Part shown: in pieces, positions 30,330-43,079 of the stretch
Layout of the letters: each line of letters opens with the position of its first letter
Numbering within the stretch: the first letter of the stretch is position 1
DNA from: SG8-38 sp041576815
GTDB taxonomy: Bacteria > Myxococcota_A > Polyangia > Polyangiales > Houyiibacteriaceae
DNA length: 64,000 nt
Direction of reading: 5' to 3'
NCBI GenBank assembly: GCA_041576815.1
Contig: JBFGKE010000006.1
Coordinates: 1 to 64,000, forward strand
The notes under the pieces: model-generated
Seen by the model: only the letters and a program-made list of their open reading frames with translations
Database searches by the model: none
What the model was told of the DNA's origin: nothing
Program-made: the position numbers and the translations under genes

Positions 30330-31292
30330 ATGGCCGAGACCACGCCTTCCGTTCCACCGCGAATTTTCGAGCACACCTCTCGCAAGGATTGGGGGCGCTC
30401 CGTGCTCCTCCTGGAGATCCCGGACAAGCGCACCTTCCTCTTCGAAGACGGCGCAGAGCGAAGCTTCCGCCCCGACTACTGGCACAAGATGGAGATCATC
30501 GACGTGCAAGCAAACGAGGCCGTTCGCATCGACCGGCTTGCTCGCCGAAACCAGACGCCCGCACCGGGCTCCGCACGCAAATCGAAGGCTCCGCCCAAGA
30601 AGCCGGACATCACCTTCGAGCAGCAGGTGGCTTACTTCATGAAGCTCTACCCCGTCGGGTTCGAAGACGAGGCCTACATCAAGGCCGAGCGGGGCGAGTC
30701 AGGTGCCAAAGGCGCGGAGAAGCTGAAAGACGCGGCGCTCGAACGCGCCGAGGACTTGCTGAGTCAAAGGAATCTCGACGAGATGGTCGCCAGCGGCAAC
30801 TACGAAGACTTCCATCAAATGATCTACGAGTTTCTGACCAGCACCAAGTCGACCACGCAAAAGGCCGAGGCGACGCGTTTCAAAAACCTCTCGGAGGAGG
30901 CCCGGGAGACCGTCGCGCAGTCGCTTCGGGAGCTGCTTTACGGCGAACGCTCGTATCCGATTCGCTTCGATTCCTTCGTCGCGGCGCTGGATGTCGAGGA
31001 TGGCGCGACGTGGCCGCTTTCGACCATGATTCAGGCGCTCGTGTACCCGAATGAGCACCTGTTCGTGAAGCCGACCTTCTTCAAAAAGCAGGCCCTCATC
31101 TTGGACATCGATCCCAAATACGACACGACTCCGAACTCCACGACGTACGAGCAGTTCCTCAAAGCAGCAAAGAAAACCATGGAGCTGCTGCAGGAAGCCG
31201 GGCAGCGCCCCCGCGATCTCTGGGACGTGCATGTTTTCGTTTGTAAGACGCTGAGCCCCAAGGCGATCAAAGAAGCGACCGGCGTCGAGTAG
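30330..31292 (+). CDS. Hypothetical protein
   Basis: A 320-residue soluble protein, starting at ATG 30330, which has GAGGAG 9 nt upstream (the frame is open to 30258). I do not recognise the family. The N-terminal 60 residues look like a small beta domain (DWGRSVLLLEIPDKRTFLFEDG), then a Lys/Pro-rich linker (about 70-95), then an acidic, helix-rich region (KDAALERAEDLLSQRNLDEMV, FLTSTKSTTQKAEATRFKNL) with no signal peptide or transmembrane segment. It ends 9 bp before the dipeptide epimerase gene on the same strand, so the two are probably co-transcribed. Confidence 0.75.
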   Translation: MAETTPSVPPRIFEHTSRKDWGRSVLLLEIPDKRTFLFEDGAERSFRPDYWHKMEIIDVQANEAVRIDRLARRNQTPAPGSARKSKAPPKKPDITFEQQVAYFMKLYPVGFEDEAYIKAERGESGAKGAEKLKDAALERAEDLLSQRNLDEMVASGNYEDFHQMIYEFLTSTKSTTQKAEATRFKNLSEEARETVAQSLRELLYGERSYPIRFDSFVAALDVEDGATWPLSTMIQALVYPNEHLFVKPTFFKKQALILDIDPKYDTTPNSTTYEQFLKAAKKTMELLQEAGQRPRDLWDVHVFVCKTLSPKAIKEATGVE

Positions 31293-31301
31293 CTGGGCAC
31301 G

Positions 31302-32285
31302 ATGGAGACGTCGGTCCGAAGTGAATCGTGGCCGATTCGAGACGGCTTTCGGATCGCGCGCGGGGCGCGGAGGGCTGCCGAGGTGGTGGTCGTCGAGCTC
31401 GCGGACGGCCCATATCGCGGACGCGGCGAATGCGTGCCCTATGCGCGGTACGATGAGTCGATCGATTCGGTGGTGGCCGAGATCGAGGCCGCTCTTGGCG
31501 CGACGGGTCCGGAGGAGCTTCGGGCGCGCATTGCTTCGATGCCGCCGGGCGCGGCGCGCAACGCGATCGACTGCGCGCTTTGGGATCTGGAGGCGGCTCG
31601 CGCGGGGGCGCCCGTGTGGAGGCTGGCTGGTTTCGACGCCGAGCCAGAGCCAGTCCGCACGATGCGAACGGTCAGCGTCGCCGATCCCGAAGCCATGCAA
31701 TCGGCCGCAGCGGCCCTTCGAGGCGCGCATTCGATCAAGGTTAAGGTCGACGGACGCGATGACTTGAAGCGCATTGCCGCCGTGCACGAACGACTGCCCG
31801 ACGCCGCGCTCATCGTCGATGCCAACGAGTCCTGGTCGGTCGACCAGCTCGCCGGCTGGTTGCCTTCGCTGCCGGAGCTCGGCGTGACCGTGCTCGAGCA
31901 GCCCCTCCCGGCAGACGAAGACGACGCGCTCGCAGAGGTCGAGCATCCGATCCCCGTGTGCGCAGACGAATCGTTTCACGACAGGCGCTCGTTCGAGAAA
32001 ATCGAAGGGCGCTATGACATGGTCAACGTGAAGCTGGACAAGGCTGGTGGCCTGACCGAGGCGCTGGCGTGCCTCGACACGGCGCGGCGTTCCGGTTTTT
32101 CGGTGATGGTGGGCTGCATGGTCGCTACGTCGCTCGGCATCGCGCCGGCGCTCCTTCTCGCCGCTGACGCCGACTTCGTCGACCTCGATGGTCCCTTGCT
32201 GCTGGAGCGAGATCGGCAGGGATCGCTTCACGAGCGCGACAGCGGCCTCCTTCGGCCGTCTCCGTCAGTGTGGGGCGGCGGTTAG
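31302..32285 (+). CDS. Dipeptide epimerase (L-Ala-D/L-Glu epimerase type), enolase superfamily
   Basis: A 327-residue protein with the muconate-lactonizing subgroup layout. The N-terminal capping domain (about 1-110) is followed by a TIM barrel. Catalytic and metal residues are visible: KVKVDG (acid/base Lys in K-x-K, about 146-148), VDANES (metal Asp near 172), LEQPLPADED (metal Glu near 198), CADES (metal Asp near 223), and NVKLDKAGG (second Lys near 244). The C-terminal VDLDGP motif is usual for dipeptide epimerases. It likely epimerises L-Ala-D-Glu to L-Ala-L-Glu in murein peptide recycling, although specificity in this subgroup varies. It follows an unknown gene by 9 bp and overlaps the next, convergent gene by 21 bp. 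Confidence 0.88.
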   Translation: METSVRSESWPIRDGFRIARGARRAAEVVVVELADGPYRGRGECVPYARYDESIDSVVAEIEAALGATGPEELRARIASMPPGAARNAIDCALWDLEAARAGAPVWRLAGFDAEPEPVRTMRTVSVADPEAMQSAAAALRGAHSIKVKVDGRDDLKRIAAVHERLPDAALIVDANESWSVDQLAGWLPSLPELGVTVLEQPLPADEDDALAEVEHPIPVCADESFHDRRSFEKIEGRYDMVNVKLDKAGGLTEALACLDTARRSGFSVMVGCMVATSLGIAPALLLAADADFVDLDGPLLLERDRQGSLHERDSGLLRPSPSVWGGG

Positions 32286-33047
32286 GAAGGCGACCGTGCC
32301 ATCGATGACGGTCGGGTGGTTCATGACGAAGGTGTGGATCGCAGGCACCACCTGATGCTGTGAAGCGCCTGGGAGCCGCGTTTCCTCGACCGTCACCAGA
32401 CCGTCCCCTTGAACGCCCGCCGCGTCGCCGGCGAAGATCGCGACAGGCACCTGCGGCACCGGAAGCGTGACCGCAAAGCCGTCCGCGATCTGGCCAAACG
32501 AAGGGCCTAGGATGGCCCGAAGCACACCCCCCCTGTCGAGTGCGGACGCCAGCGAGGCGCCCTGATTCGGGGGAGCGATCATCACGATTCGCGCGATCGC
32601 ATTTCGCCAGGGGCGGTCGTAGGCTAGCAGCCGCCGCACGATCAGGTTTCCCAAGCTGTGCGACACGAACGAGAGCTTCTCGGGTGTCGGCAAATGATCG
32701 AGCAGCTCGGCGATGGTCGATGCGTGCTCTTCAATCGACTTTCGGGTGCTCGGGTAGTCGAGGCGTGCGGTCGTGAGGCCTGCTGCTCGGAGCGCGTCGT
32801 CGAGTCGTTGGAGTGCCCGCCGCGTTCGGCCGAGGCCGTGAAGCAAGACCACGAGATGCGCCGAGGGAGCGGCCGCAGGACACGCACGGTCGAGGGCGCG
32901 CTCGCAGTCCTCGAACGCGCCTTTGCGCACCGCGCGGCCGGACGGGTCGACCAGCCGCGTCGCCGCGCCGTCCCACCGACGCTGAATGCGCCAGCCATCG
33001 CGCCACCGAACGTCAGCCCACAGCTGCGTGCCGGGAGGCTCGATCAT
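32265..33047 (-). CDS. Alpha/beta hydrolase, lipase/esterase-like
   Basis: A 260-residue protein. A short N-terminal region (about 1-60, WRDGWRIQRRWDGAATRLVD) precedes an alpha/beta hydrolase core: LVVLLHGLGRT (oxyanion-hole strand, HG), FVSHSLGNLIVRRLL (nucleophile elbow S-x-S-x-G, Ser near 142), IAPPNQGASLA and a terminal IHTFVMNHPTVID (His). It resembles small cytosolic esterases with the HSLG elbow. No signal peptide is seen. Its ATG overlaps the stop of the upstream gene by ATGA, so the two are co-translated. The substrate is unknown. Confidence 0.8.
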   Translation of the reverse strand: MIEPPGTQLWADVRWRDGWRIQRRWDGAATRLVDPSGRAVRKGAFEDCERALDRACPAAAPSAHLVVLLHGLGRTRRALQRLDDALRAAGLTTARLDYPSTRKSIEEHASTIAELLDHLPTPEKLSFVSHSLGNLIVRRLLAYDRPWRNAIARIVMIAPPNQGASLASALDRGGVLRAILGPSFGQIADGFAVTLPVPQVPVAIFAGDAAGVQGDGLVTVEETRLPGASQHQVVPAIHTFVMNHPTVIDGTVAFLTAAPH

Positions 33048-34249
33048 CCGCCCAGGTCTTCTTTGAGCCGATCTTTGATCTTGTCGTCGCTCGGATAGAT
33101 CTCTTCGACGTGCTCGGATTCGACCAGCGTCGACGTGAGCTTCTTGAGCATGTGCTTGACCGACCTCGCGTCCGAACCCGCGGTGACCAGCTCGATCAGC
33201 AGGGCCTCCTTGCGGTCCGGGTCGAGCTCGAGCTCGCCCTTGTCGACCATCCGGTCGAGCGAGACGGAAAGCGCTTGCATGAGCTTTCGGGTGAACGGCG
33301 TGTGCTGAAACGGCGGCGGCTCCTCGACGAATGCGTCTTCATCCTCCGGCGCTACGACCGCGGCCGCGGTACGCCAGCCGTCGTGCCGCTCGATCCATTG
33401 AAGCGCAAGCTTGGCGAGCTTCGGGTCGTCCCCGGACGCGGCGTCCTCGATGACCCGCGGCACGTCACCGCTGTGGATCGTCTGTTCGAAGTCGATCAGG
33501 TGATCGACGAGCGCCCTGTGCACCGCATCCATGTCCGAGACTCCGACTTCCTCCGGGAGCTCGAGCGTTCGCGTCGCCAAGAAACGCCGCGTGAGCCAGA
33601 GCGAAAGTCGCCGCTGCCAGCCATCCTCACGGTCCACCGCCGCCTTACCGCCATCCGACTCGACGAGCGGCCACTGCCCTCTCGAGATGGCGTCCCACGC
33701 CTCGAAAAGCGGCGTGTCGATCAGCTCCTCCACGATGTAGAGCCCGGAGCTTGCGCCACGCTCCCATTCATCGTCGAGCAACGCGGACGCCTCGCTTTGA
33801 ATGCGCTGAAGCTCGGCGTCGTCATGAACGCCTCTTGCATGCTGCACCTGCGCCGTCATCCAGCGGAGCACCCCGGTCAGATCGGAAAACTCGAGGTCTC
33901 CCCGCATCCCGTCCTTGAGCGTGTACACGCGGTGATGGCCCTCCGGATCGGCAATCGTGTCGGCCAAGAAAATCAGCCCCTCGAGGTACGGCGCGACGAA
34001 CGGCTCCACCTCACCCACTTGAATCGCCCAGTGAAGTCGCCAGGGGCGGCTGTCGTCGCCGACCGCCATGCCGGCGTAGAACCCGTCGGGGAGCTCCAGG
34101 AGCCGAAAGCCATGCTCGGCCTGCGACGTCATGTGCAGGAGATCGACGAATGCATCGATTCGGGATTCGCCGAGCTCGGGGGGATCGCCCGGTTGGCCGA
34201 GCGCATCCCAGTACGCCTGGATCCCCTTGAGGAACGCCTGTTGCGGCAT
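33044..34249 (-). CDS. Hypothetical protein co-translated with hydrolase
   Basis: About 401 residues from ATG 34249; GTG 34306 would add 19 residues. No known family was recognised. It is soluble and rich in acidic and aromatic residues, with a first half that looks mixed alpha/beta (AEHGFRLLELPDGFYAGMAVGDDSRPWRLHWAIQVGE) and a helical second half ending in a charged helix (RKEALLIELVTAGSDARSVKHMLKKL...IKDRLKEDLGG). The alternation of conserved-looking Trp and Asp residues suggests a structured protein rather than a spurious frame. The stop overlaps the start of the alpha/beta hydrolase, so the two products may work together. Confidence 0.75.
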   Translation of the reverse strand: MPQQAFLKGIQAYWDALGQPGDPPELGESRIDAFVDLLHMTSQAEHGFRLLELPDGFYAGMAVGDDSRPWRLHWAIQVGEVEPFVAPYLEGLIFLADTIADPEGHHRVYTLKDGMRGDLEFSDLTGVLRWMTAQVQHARGVHDDAELQRIQSEASALLDDEWERGASSGLYIVEELIDTPLFEAWDAISRGQWPLVESDGGKAAVDREDGWQRRLSLWLTRRFLATRTLELPEEVGVSDMDAVHRALVDHLIDFEQTIHSGDVPRVIEDAASGDDPKLAKLALQWIERHDGWRTAAAVVAPEDEDAFVEEPPPFQHTPFTRKLMQALSVSLDRMVDKGELELDPDRKEALLIELVTAGSDARSVKHMLKKLTSTLVESEHVEEIYPSDDKIKDRLKEDLGG

Positions 34250-34375
34250 GGTGGCGGAAACTAGCCCAATTTCGTCGAGGTGCAGCCCGGCTTCGACTTG
34301 AAACACGTTCTATTTTTGCCTACACCGAGGATGCGCCGGCGGAGAGCTTCGACCGGTGAAATACGGCGCCACGCG

Positions 34376-34861
34376 ATGCCCATCGATCAAGAAGGTTTGA
34401 AAGAGGCCCTCCGCGGGTGGGCCAGCGGGGTCACCGTCGTCACGTCGCGCACGGGTGACCAGATGCACGGCATGACGGTTTCAGCGTTCTCGAGCGTCTC
34501 GATCGACCCGCCGCTCGTCCTGGTTTGCGCGAACCGGGCCTCGATTACCCATCGGATCATCGAGGCCGGCGGCGTCTTTGCCGTCAACATCCTGGCTGCC
34601 CACCAGCGGGATGTGTCCGTCCTATTCGCGTCGGCCGAAGACGAGGATTCGCGTCTGAAGAGGGTGCGCTGGACCGAGGGCGAAACGGGCGCTCCGCTGA
34701 TCGACGAAGCGCGAGCGGCGCTCGAATGCCGGGTGGCAAGCGCGCACCGAGAGGGCAGCCATACGATCTACGTCGGCCAGGTCGAGGCCGTCCACGTCAC
34801 CGATGCCAAGCCCCTGCTCTACTATGGGGGCAGCTACCGCGCACTCCACTGCGACGACTGA
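34376..34861 (+). CDS. FMN-binding flavin reductase domain protein
   Basis: A 161-residue protein, ATG 34376. It has the flavin reductase-like fold signature: LRGWASGVTVVTSRTGDQMHGMTVSAFSSVSIDPPLVLVC (FMN-contact strand region, about 10-50), FAVNILAAHQRDVSVLFAS, and ALECRVASAHREGSHTIYVGQVEAV near the end with PLLYYGGSYRAL, the typical C-terminus. Members reduce FMN with NADH for partner monooxygenases, or bind flavin for other redox roles. The partner is not evident: no monooxygenase neighbour is present. The frame extends upstream to 34280, but the family start matches 34376. A 77-bp gap separates it from the peroxidase gene. Confidence 0.9.
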   Translation: MPIDQEGLKEALRGWASGVTVVTSRTGDQMHGMTVSAFSSVSIDPPLVLVCANRASITHRIIEAGGVFAVNILAAHQRDVSVLFASAEDEDSRLKRVRWTEGETGAPLIDEARAALECRVASAHREGSHTIYVGQVEAVHVTDAKPLLYYGGSYRALHCDD

Positions 34862-34938
34862 AGGCGGCGGCGGTGGCGCAGCGGCGACCGGCCCGCGAGG
34901 GTGTGCCTGGCACGGCCCCAGCTGCTAGCGTTCGCATC

Positions 34939-35970
34939 ATGTCTGAAATGAAGTGGGCACTCATCGCTCTCGCCACACTTTCTCTCGCCGGGTGCAAAAA
35001 GAAGGAACCCCCCGCTCCGGCCGCCGAGCAGACGGCCGACGTCGAGGAGGCAAAACCAGTCGCCGCGGCCGCCGAGCCGCTGCAACCGCTGCCTGAAAAG
35101 GTCGATGTCAACATGGACAAAGTGGTTCTCGGGCGCAGCCTCTACCACGACACGTTGCTTTCGGGAGACAGCACACTCTCGTGCGCCACCTGCCACACGC
35201 TCGACCACGGTGGCGCTGAGCCGCGAAAGACCTCGACCGGTATTCGCGGTCAGATCGGGCCGATCAACTCGCCCACGGTCCTGAACTCCGCCTACAACTT
35301 CGTGCAGTTCTGGGATGGCCGCGCCAAGGATCTCCAGGAACAGGCCGCCGGCCCCGTCGAGAATCCGATCGAGATGGGCGCCAACTGGGACGAGGTCGTC
35401 GACAACATCAAGAAGGACGAGGAGTACGCCGCGACCTTTGCGAGACTCTATGCCGACGGCGTCACCAAGGACAACGTGACGGACGCGATCGCCGAGTACG
35501 AGAAGTCACTGATCACGCCGTCGCGGTTCGACGCATATCTCCGCGGCGATGAAAACGCGATTACCGAGGCGGAAAAGCGCGGCTACGCGACCTTCAAAGA
35601 GGTGGGCTGCACCGCGTGCCACACCGGCGTGCTAGCGGGCGGCACGATGTTTCAGAAGATGGGTCTGGTGAAGGACTACTTCGTTGACCGGGGAACGCCG
35701 ATCACCGAGGCGGACCTCGGACGCTTCAACGTCACCAAGAACCCCGCCGACAAGCACTTCTTCAAGGTGCCGACGCTCCGCAACGTGGAGCTCACGCCGC
35801 CGTATCTCCATGACGGATCGCGAGAGACGCTCGAGGAGACGGTACGGATCATGGGCACGTACCAGCTCGGCCGCGAGCTGACGGACGCCCAAGTCAACGA
35901 TATCGTCGCCTTTCTCAAGAGCCTCACCGGCGAGCTCCCAGCCCACGCGCGAATGCCGAAAAAGACGTAG
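34939..35970 (+). CDS. Di-haem cytochrome c peroxidase (MauG/CcpA family)
   Basis: A 343-residue lipoprotein: signal MSEMKWALIALATLSLAGC (lipobox LAGC, Cys19), then an Ala/Pro/Glu-rich linker. Two haem-binding sites are present: SCATCHTLDHGG (about 84) and GCTACHTGVLAGG (about 223). Other family motifs are PTVLNSAYNFVQFWDGRAKDLQEQA (about 118), VPTLRNVELTPPYLHDGS (near 280) and AFLKSLTGE at the end. It reduces hydrogen peroxide with electrons from small cytochromes in the periplasm. Its haem proteins need the Ccm machinery, not in this window. The frame is open far upstream, but the signal sets ATG 34939. No gene follows on this strand; the repeat region comes next. Confidence 0.95.
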   Translation: MSEMKWALIALATLSLAGCKKKEPPAPAAEQTADVEEAKPVAAAAEPLQPLPEKVDVNMDKVVLGRSLYHDTLLSGDSTLSCATCHTLDHGGAEPRKTSTGIRGQIGPINSPTVLNSAYNFVQFWDGRAKDLQEQAAGPVENPIEMGANWDEVVDNIKKDEEYAATFARLYADGVTKDNVTDAIAEYEKSLITPSRFDAYLRGDENAITEAEKRGYATFKEVGCTACHTGVLAGGTMFQKMGLVKDYFVDRGTPITEADLGRFNVTKNPADKHFFKVPTLRNVELTPPYLHDGSRETLEETVRIMGTYQLGRELTDAQVNDIVAFLKSLTGELPAHARMPKKT

Positions 35971-36114
35971 CCGCGCGCAAGGCCGGGACGAAAATCATCG
36001 CGATACGGGGCTGCGCCGGACGGGTCGGCACGGGCCACGAAAAAATACGATGTGGGGTTCCGCCGGACGGGCGTGGCCCTCCGTACGCAGCTGACACCGA
36101 GACACTAACCCCTC

Positions 36115-36185
36115 AAAAAAGGGGACTGTCCCCTATATAATTTGCCTCACAAAAAAGGGGACTGTCCCCTATATAATTTGCCTCA
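36115..36185. repeat. Tandem pair of palindromic repeats (36-bp period)
   Basis: Two perfect copies of a 35-bp unit, A6-GGGGACTGTCCCC-TATATAATTTGCCTCA, at 36115-36149 and 36151-36185, period 36 bp. The unit has the same palindromic core as those at 521 and 23009. In the minus direction each reads as a terminator-like hairpin followed by TTTTTT, placed downstream of the HgdB-like gene (stop at 36282), so it may end that operon. The rest of the gap, 35971-36281, holds two short GCCGGACGGG repeats (36015 and 36062) and no gene. Confidence 0.9.
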
Positions 36186-36222
36186 ACGCGACCGGCGGCT
36201 GCGCGAGCCCGAAGGGCGAAGC

Positions 36223-36240
36223 CCGGCGCGAATGCGCCGG
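36223..36240 (-). terminator. GC-rich hairpin downstream of HgdB-like gene
   Basis: A perfect 7-bp stem CCGGCGC-GAAT-GCGCCGG with a 4-nt loop sits 42 bp past the stop codon of the HgdB-like gene. There is no T-run immediately after it, so it is more likely a 3'-end stabiliser or part of a two-step terminator with the repeats at 36115-36185. Confidence 0.45.
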
Positions 36241-36281
36241 CACGCCAAAGCGACGCGCCGGGCGCGCAGGGAAAGCCGGCT

Positions 36282-38171
36282 CTAGGCGACCACGTGGAGC
36301 TGCGCCTTCGTGTCGTGGGATTCGCGTGGGGCTGGGGGCTTGATGTATTCGAAGGCCGCCGGGGTGACGTCGTCCTCGGCTTTCGGGACGGCGCGCTTCA
36401 TGAGCTGCTTCCACGCTTCTTTCGGAGCCGGGATCTTTTCCTTCAGCTCGACGAAGACCAGGCGCCCGAGGGATGGCAGGTAGGGTGCCATCTTGTCGAA
36501 CGTGTGTTTGGCCGCGGGGATGTCGTGCGTAAAAACGGCCTTGCCGCGGGCGGCCGCCCGCGAGGCGTGCACTTTGGCGCGCCCGAGTCGGCTCTTTCCG
36601 ACCAGGGGCCCGATCTCGTGAATTAGATCGGCGCCCGTCCCGGCAGCGACGTGCGGCGCCTTGTAGAACGTCTTTTCGTAGCGCGTGCCCTTCACGAACT
36701 CGCGCGCCTGTTCCTCGGTGATGCCGTATTGATCGAGGGCTGCTTGGTACTCCTGGCGAGCACGCTCACGCGCTTTGAACATGTACATCTGCACGCGCGA
36801 GTAGAAATTGACCGCGCCGTCGCCGCTGGTTTCGACCGGACAATAAATCGCGTCCGGATGAAGCTCGGTGATTACGGTTTGAATGCCGTCGGAAACCCCG
36901 GAGCTCGGCATGCAGCCGAACGGCTTCACGCTGAGAGTCATGTGCGCTTTTTGTTTCGCGACGTTGAGGACGAGCTTGGCGACCTCCATGTGGCCTTCAC
37001 CGCCCCGAAGCTCGTTGTTGTAGAAACTGTGGCCCACGCGTGCGATTTCATCCATGTCGGGAAGCTTGTGCCGCCTCAGGCCAGTGGCGGCGCAAAACGT
37101 CGCAAACGTCGCGCGGAGAGCGAGCTCGCCGAGCCAGACCCCCGCCATGTTGTAGCCGACGTCAGAGCCCGTCAGGCCGTAGTACGACTCGTCGGTGTCG
37201 CGGAGGGTCATGCGACGCTCGGTGTCGTGCCGCATCTCCCAAAGCGTGTAGAGCAGCCAGTTCACGAGCGTTTGAATGTCGTTTTCGCCGCCCTCCGACT
37301 CGACGAAGCGCTGCAAGTGATAGTTGCCGTCGCCCTCGGTGGTCATCGCCCAGAACTCGCCGATGATCGCGACCTTCGGCTTGGCCCTGAAGCGATCGAG
37401 CTCGACCGCGGCCAGGTACCTGCGTCCGCGCCAAAGCGCACGGAGCACGCTCTCGTTTCGCTCTAGTGCACCCTGCACTTCCCGCTTCACCTCCGCGATC
37501 GCGCGGTCGGTCGCGCCTTCTTCGACCTCGTACGGGCGAAGCCGATAGCTGAGCACGTTGAGCACGTCGCCCGCAAAGAGCCCGCGCGCGAGTGCCATGA
37601 AGAACTGCGGGTTGAGCACCAGGCCGACCTCTTCGCCGGTGGCCTGCTTGAACCCCGCCTGCTGCTGGAAGAGCACGACGCGGAACCCGTCGAAGCCAGC
37701 ATCGCGAAGCGCCTTGCGGTACTCGGTGACGTACATCCCAAAACGGCAAGGCCCGCAGGCGCCGGCCGTCAGGAAGACATAGCTGTCGATGATCTCCTGC
37801 GGCGAAAGGCCCTCCTCGTCACGCAGCCTGCAGAGCTCTTTGACGAGATTTCCGACGGTGAAGTACGTCGGATTGCACTGCGCCTTGTTGCCGAACTCTT
37901 TGCCGAAGCGAAGCGACTCGACGTCCGCGCACTCCATCGACCGCGTGTTGTAGCCGATCCCTTTCAGCGCCGATGCAACGAACTCGTCGTGGGCCATGGT
38001 GAGGCCGCCGTTGAGAATCGTCGTCGTGGGCCGCTCTCTCGCAGAAAAGAACGGATTGACCATGGAGTCGGTCCATTGCTCGCGGTCGTCTTCGAGCCCC
38101 AAGCGGGCACGCTCCTGCGCCTCGAACTCCGCCAGCTCTTTTTCGATGTCGATTTCAAAACCATCAGCCAT
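36282..38171 (-). CDS. 2-hydroxyacyl-CoA dehydratase/benzoyl-CoA reductase (HgdB/BcrC)-like iron-sulfur protein
   Basis: A 629-residue protein, ATG 38171 with AAGGGG 9 nt upstream (a GTG at 38186 overlaps the previous stop and is less likely). The cysteine signatures AQCNPTYFTVGNLVKEL (about 97), FLTAGACGPCRFGMYVTEY (about 139), FGCMPSSGVSDG (about 420) and CPVETSGDGAVNFYSRVQ (about 443) fit the double [4Fe-4S] or double-cubane cluster fold of HgdB/BcrC-like subunits. It is much longer than HgdB (about 380-430). The substrate is not predictable, and no acyl-CoA pathway genes lie nearby. It is 11 bp downstream of the double activase that would energise it with ATP-driven electrons. Confidence 0.85.
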   Translation of the reverse strand: MADGFEIDIEKELAEFEAQERARLGLEDDREQWTDSMVNPFFSARERPTTTILNGGLTMAHDEFVASALKGIGYNTRSMECADVESLRFGKEFGNKAQCNPTYFTVGNLVKELCRLRDEEGLSPQEIIDSYVFLTAGACGPCRFGMYVTEYRKALRDAGFDGFRVVLFQQQAGFKQATGEEVGLVLNPQFFMALARGLFAGDVLNVLSYRLRPYEVEEGATDRAIAEVKREVQGALERNESVLRALWRGRRYLAAVELDRFRAKPKVAIIGEFWAMTTEGDGNYHLQRFVESEGGENDIQTLVNWLLYTLWEMRHDTERRMTLRDTDESYYGLTGSDVGYNMAGVWLGELALRATFATFCAATGLRRHKLPDMDEIARVGHSFYNNELRGGEGHMEVAKLVLNVAKQKAHMTLSVKPFGCMPSSGVSDGIQTVITELHPDAIYCPVETSGDGAVNFYSRVQMYMFKARERARQEYQAALDQYGITEEQAREFVKGTRYEKTFYKAPHVAAGTGADLIHEIGPLVGKSRLGRAKVHASRAAARGKAVFTHDIPAAKHTFDKMAPYLPSLGRLVFVELKEKIPAPKEAWKQLMKRAVPKAEDDVTPAAFEYIKPPAPRESHDTKAQLHVVA

Positions 38172-38182
38172 GACTATCCCCT

Positions 38183-41761
<3,579 letters not shown>

Positions 41762-41891
41762 GTGGACGGCACCACCCTTCCATCACGAGGTAGGCGTGAC
41801 ATAAACACAAGCGCCATGGAAAGTCACGCGGCTTGGGCTTGCAAACCGGGTACGTCGACGTCACACCACCGAGGGCGACACGGAGGACCAG

Positions 41892-43079
<1,188 letters not shown>

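Noticed and set aside
36115..36185. Possible CRISPR array (36-bp period)
   Set aside because: Only two units occur, the palindromic unit itself fills almost the whole period, there is no variable 30-bp spacer, no leader and no cas gene nearby.
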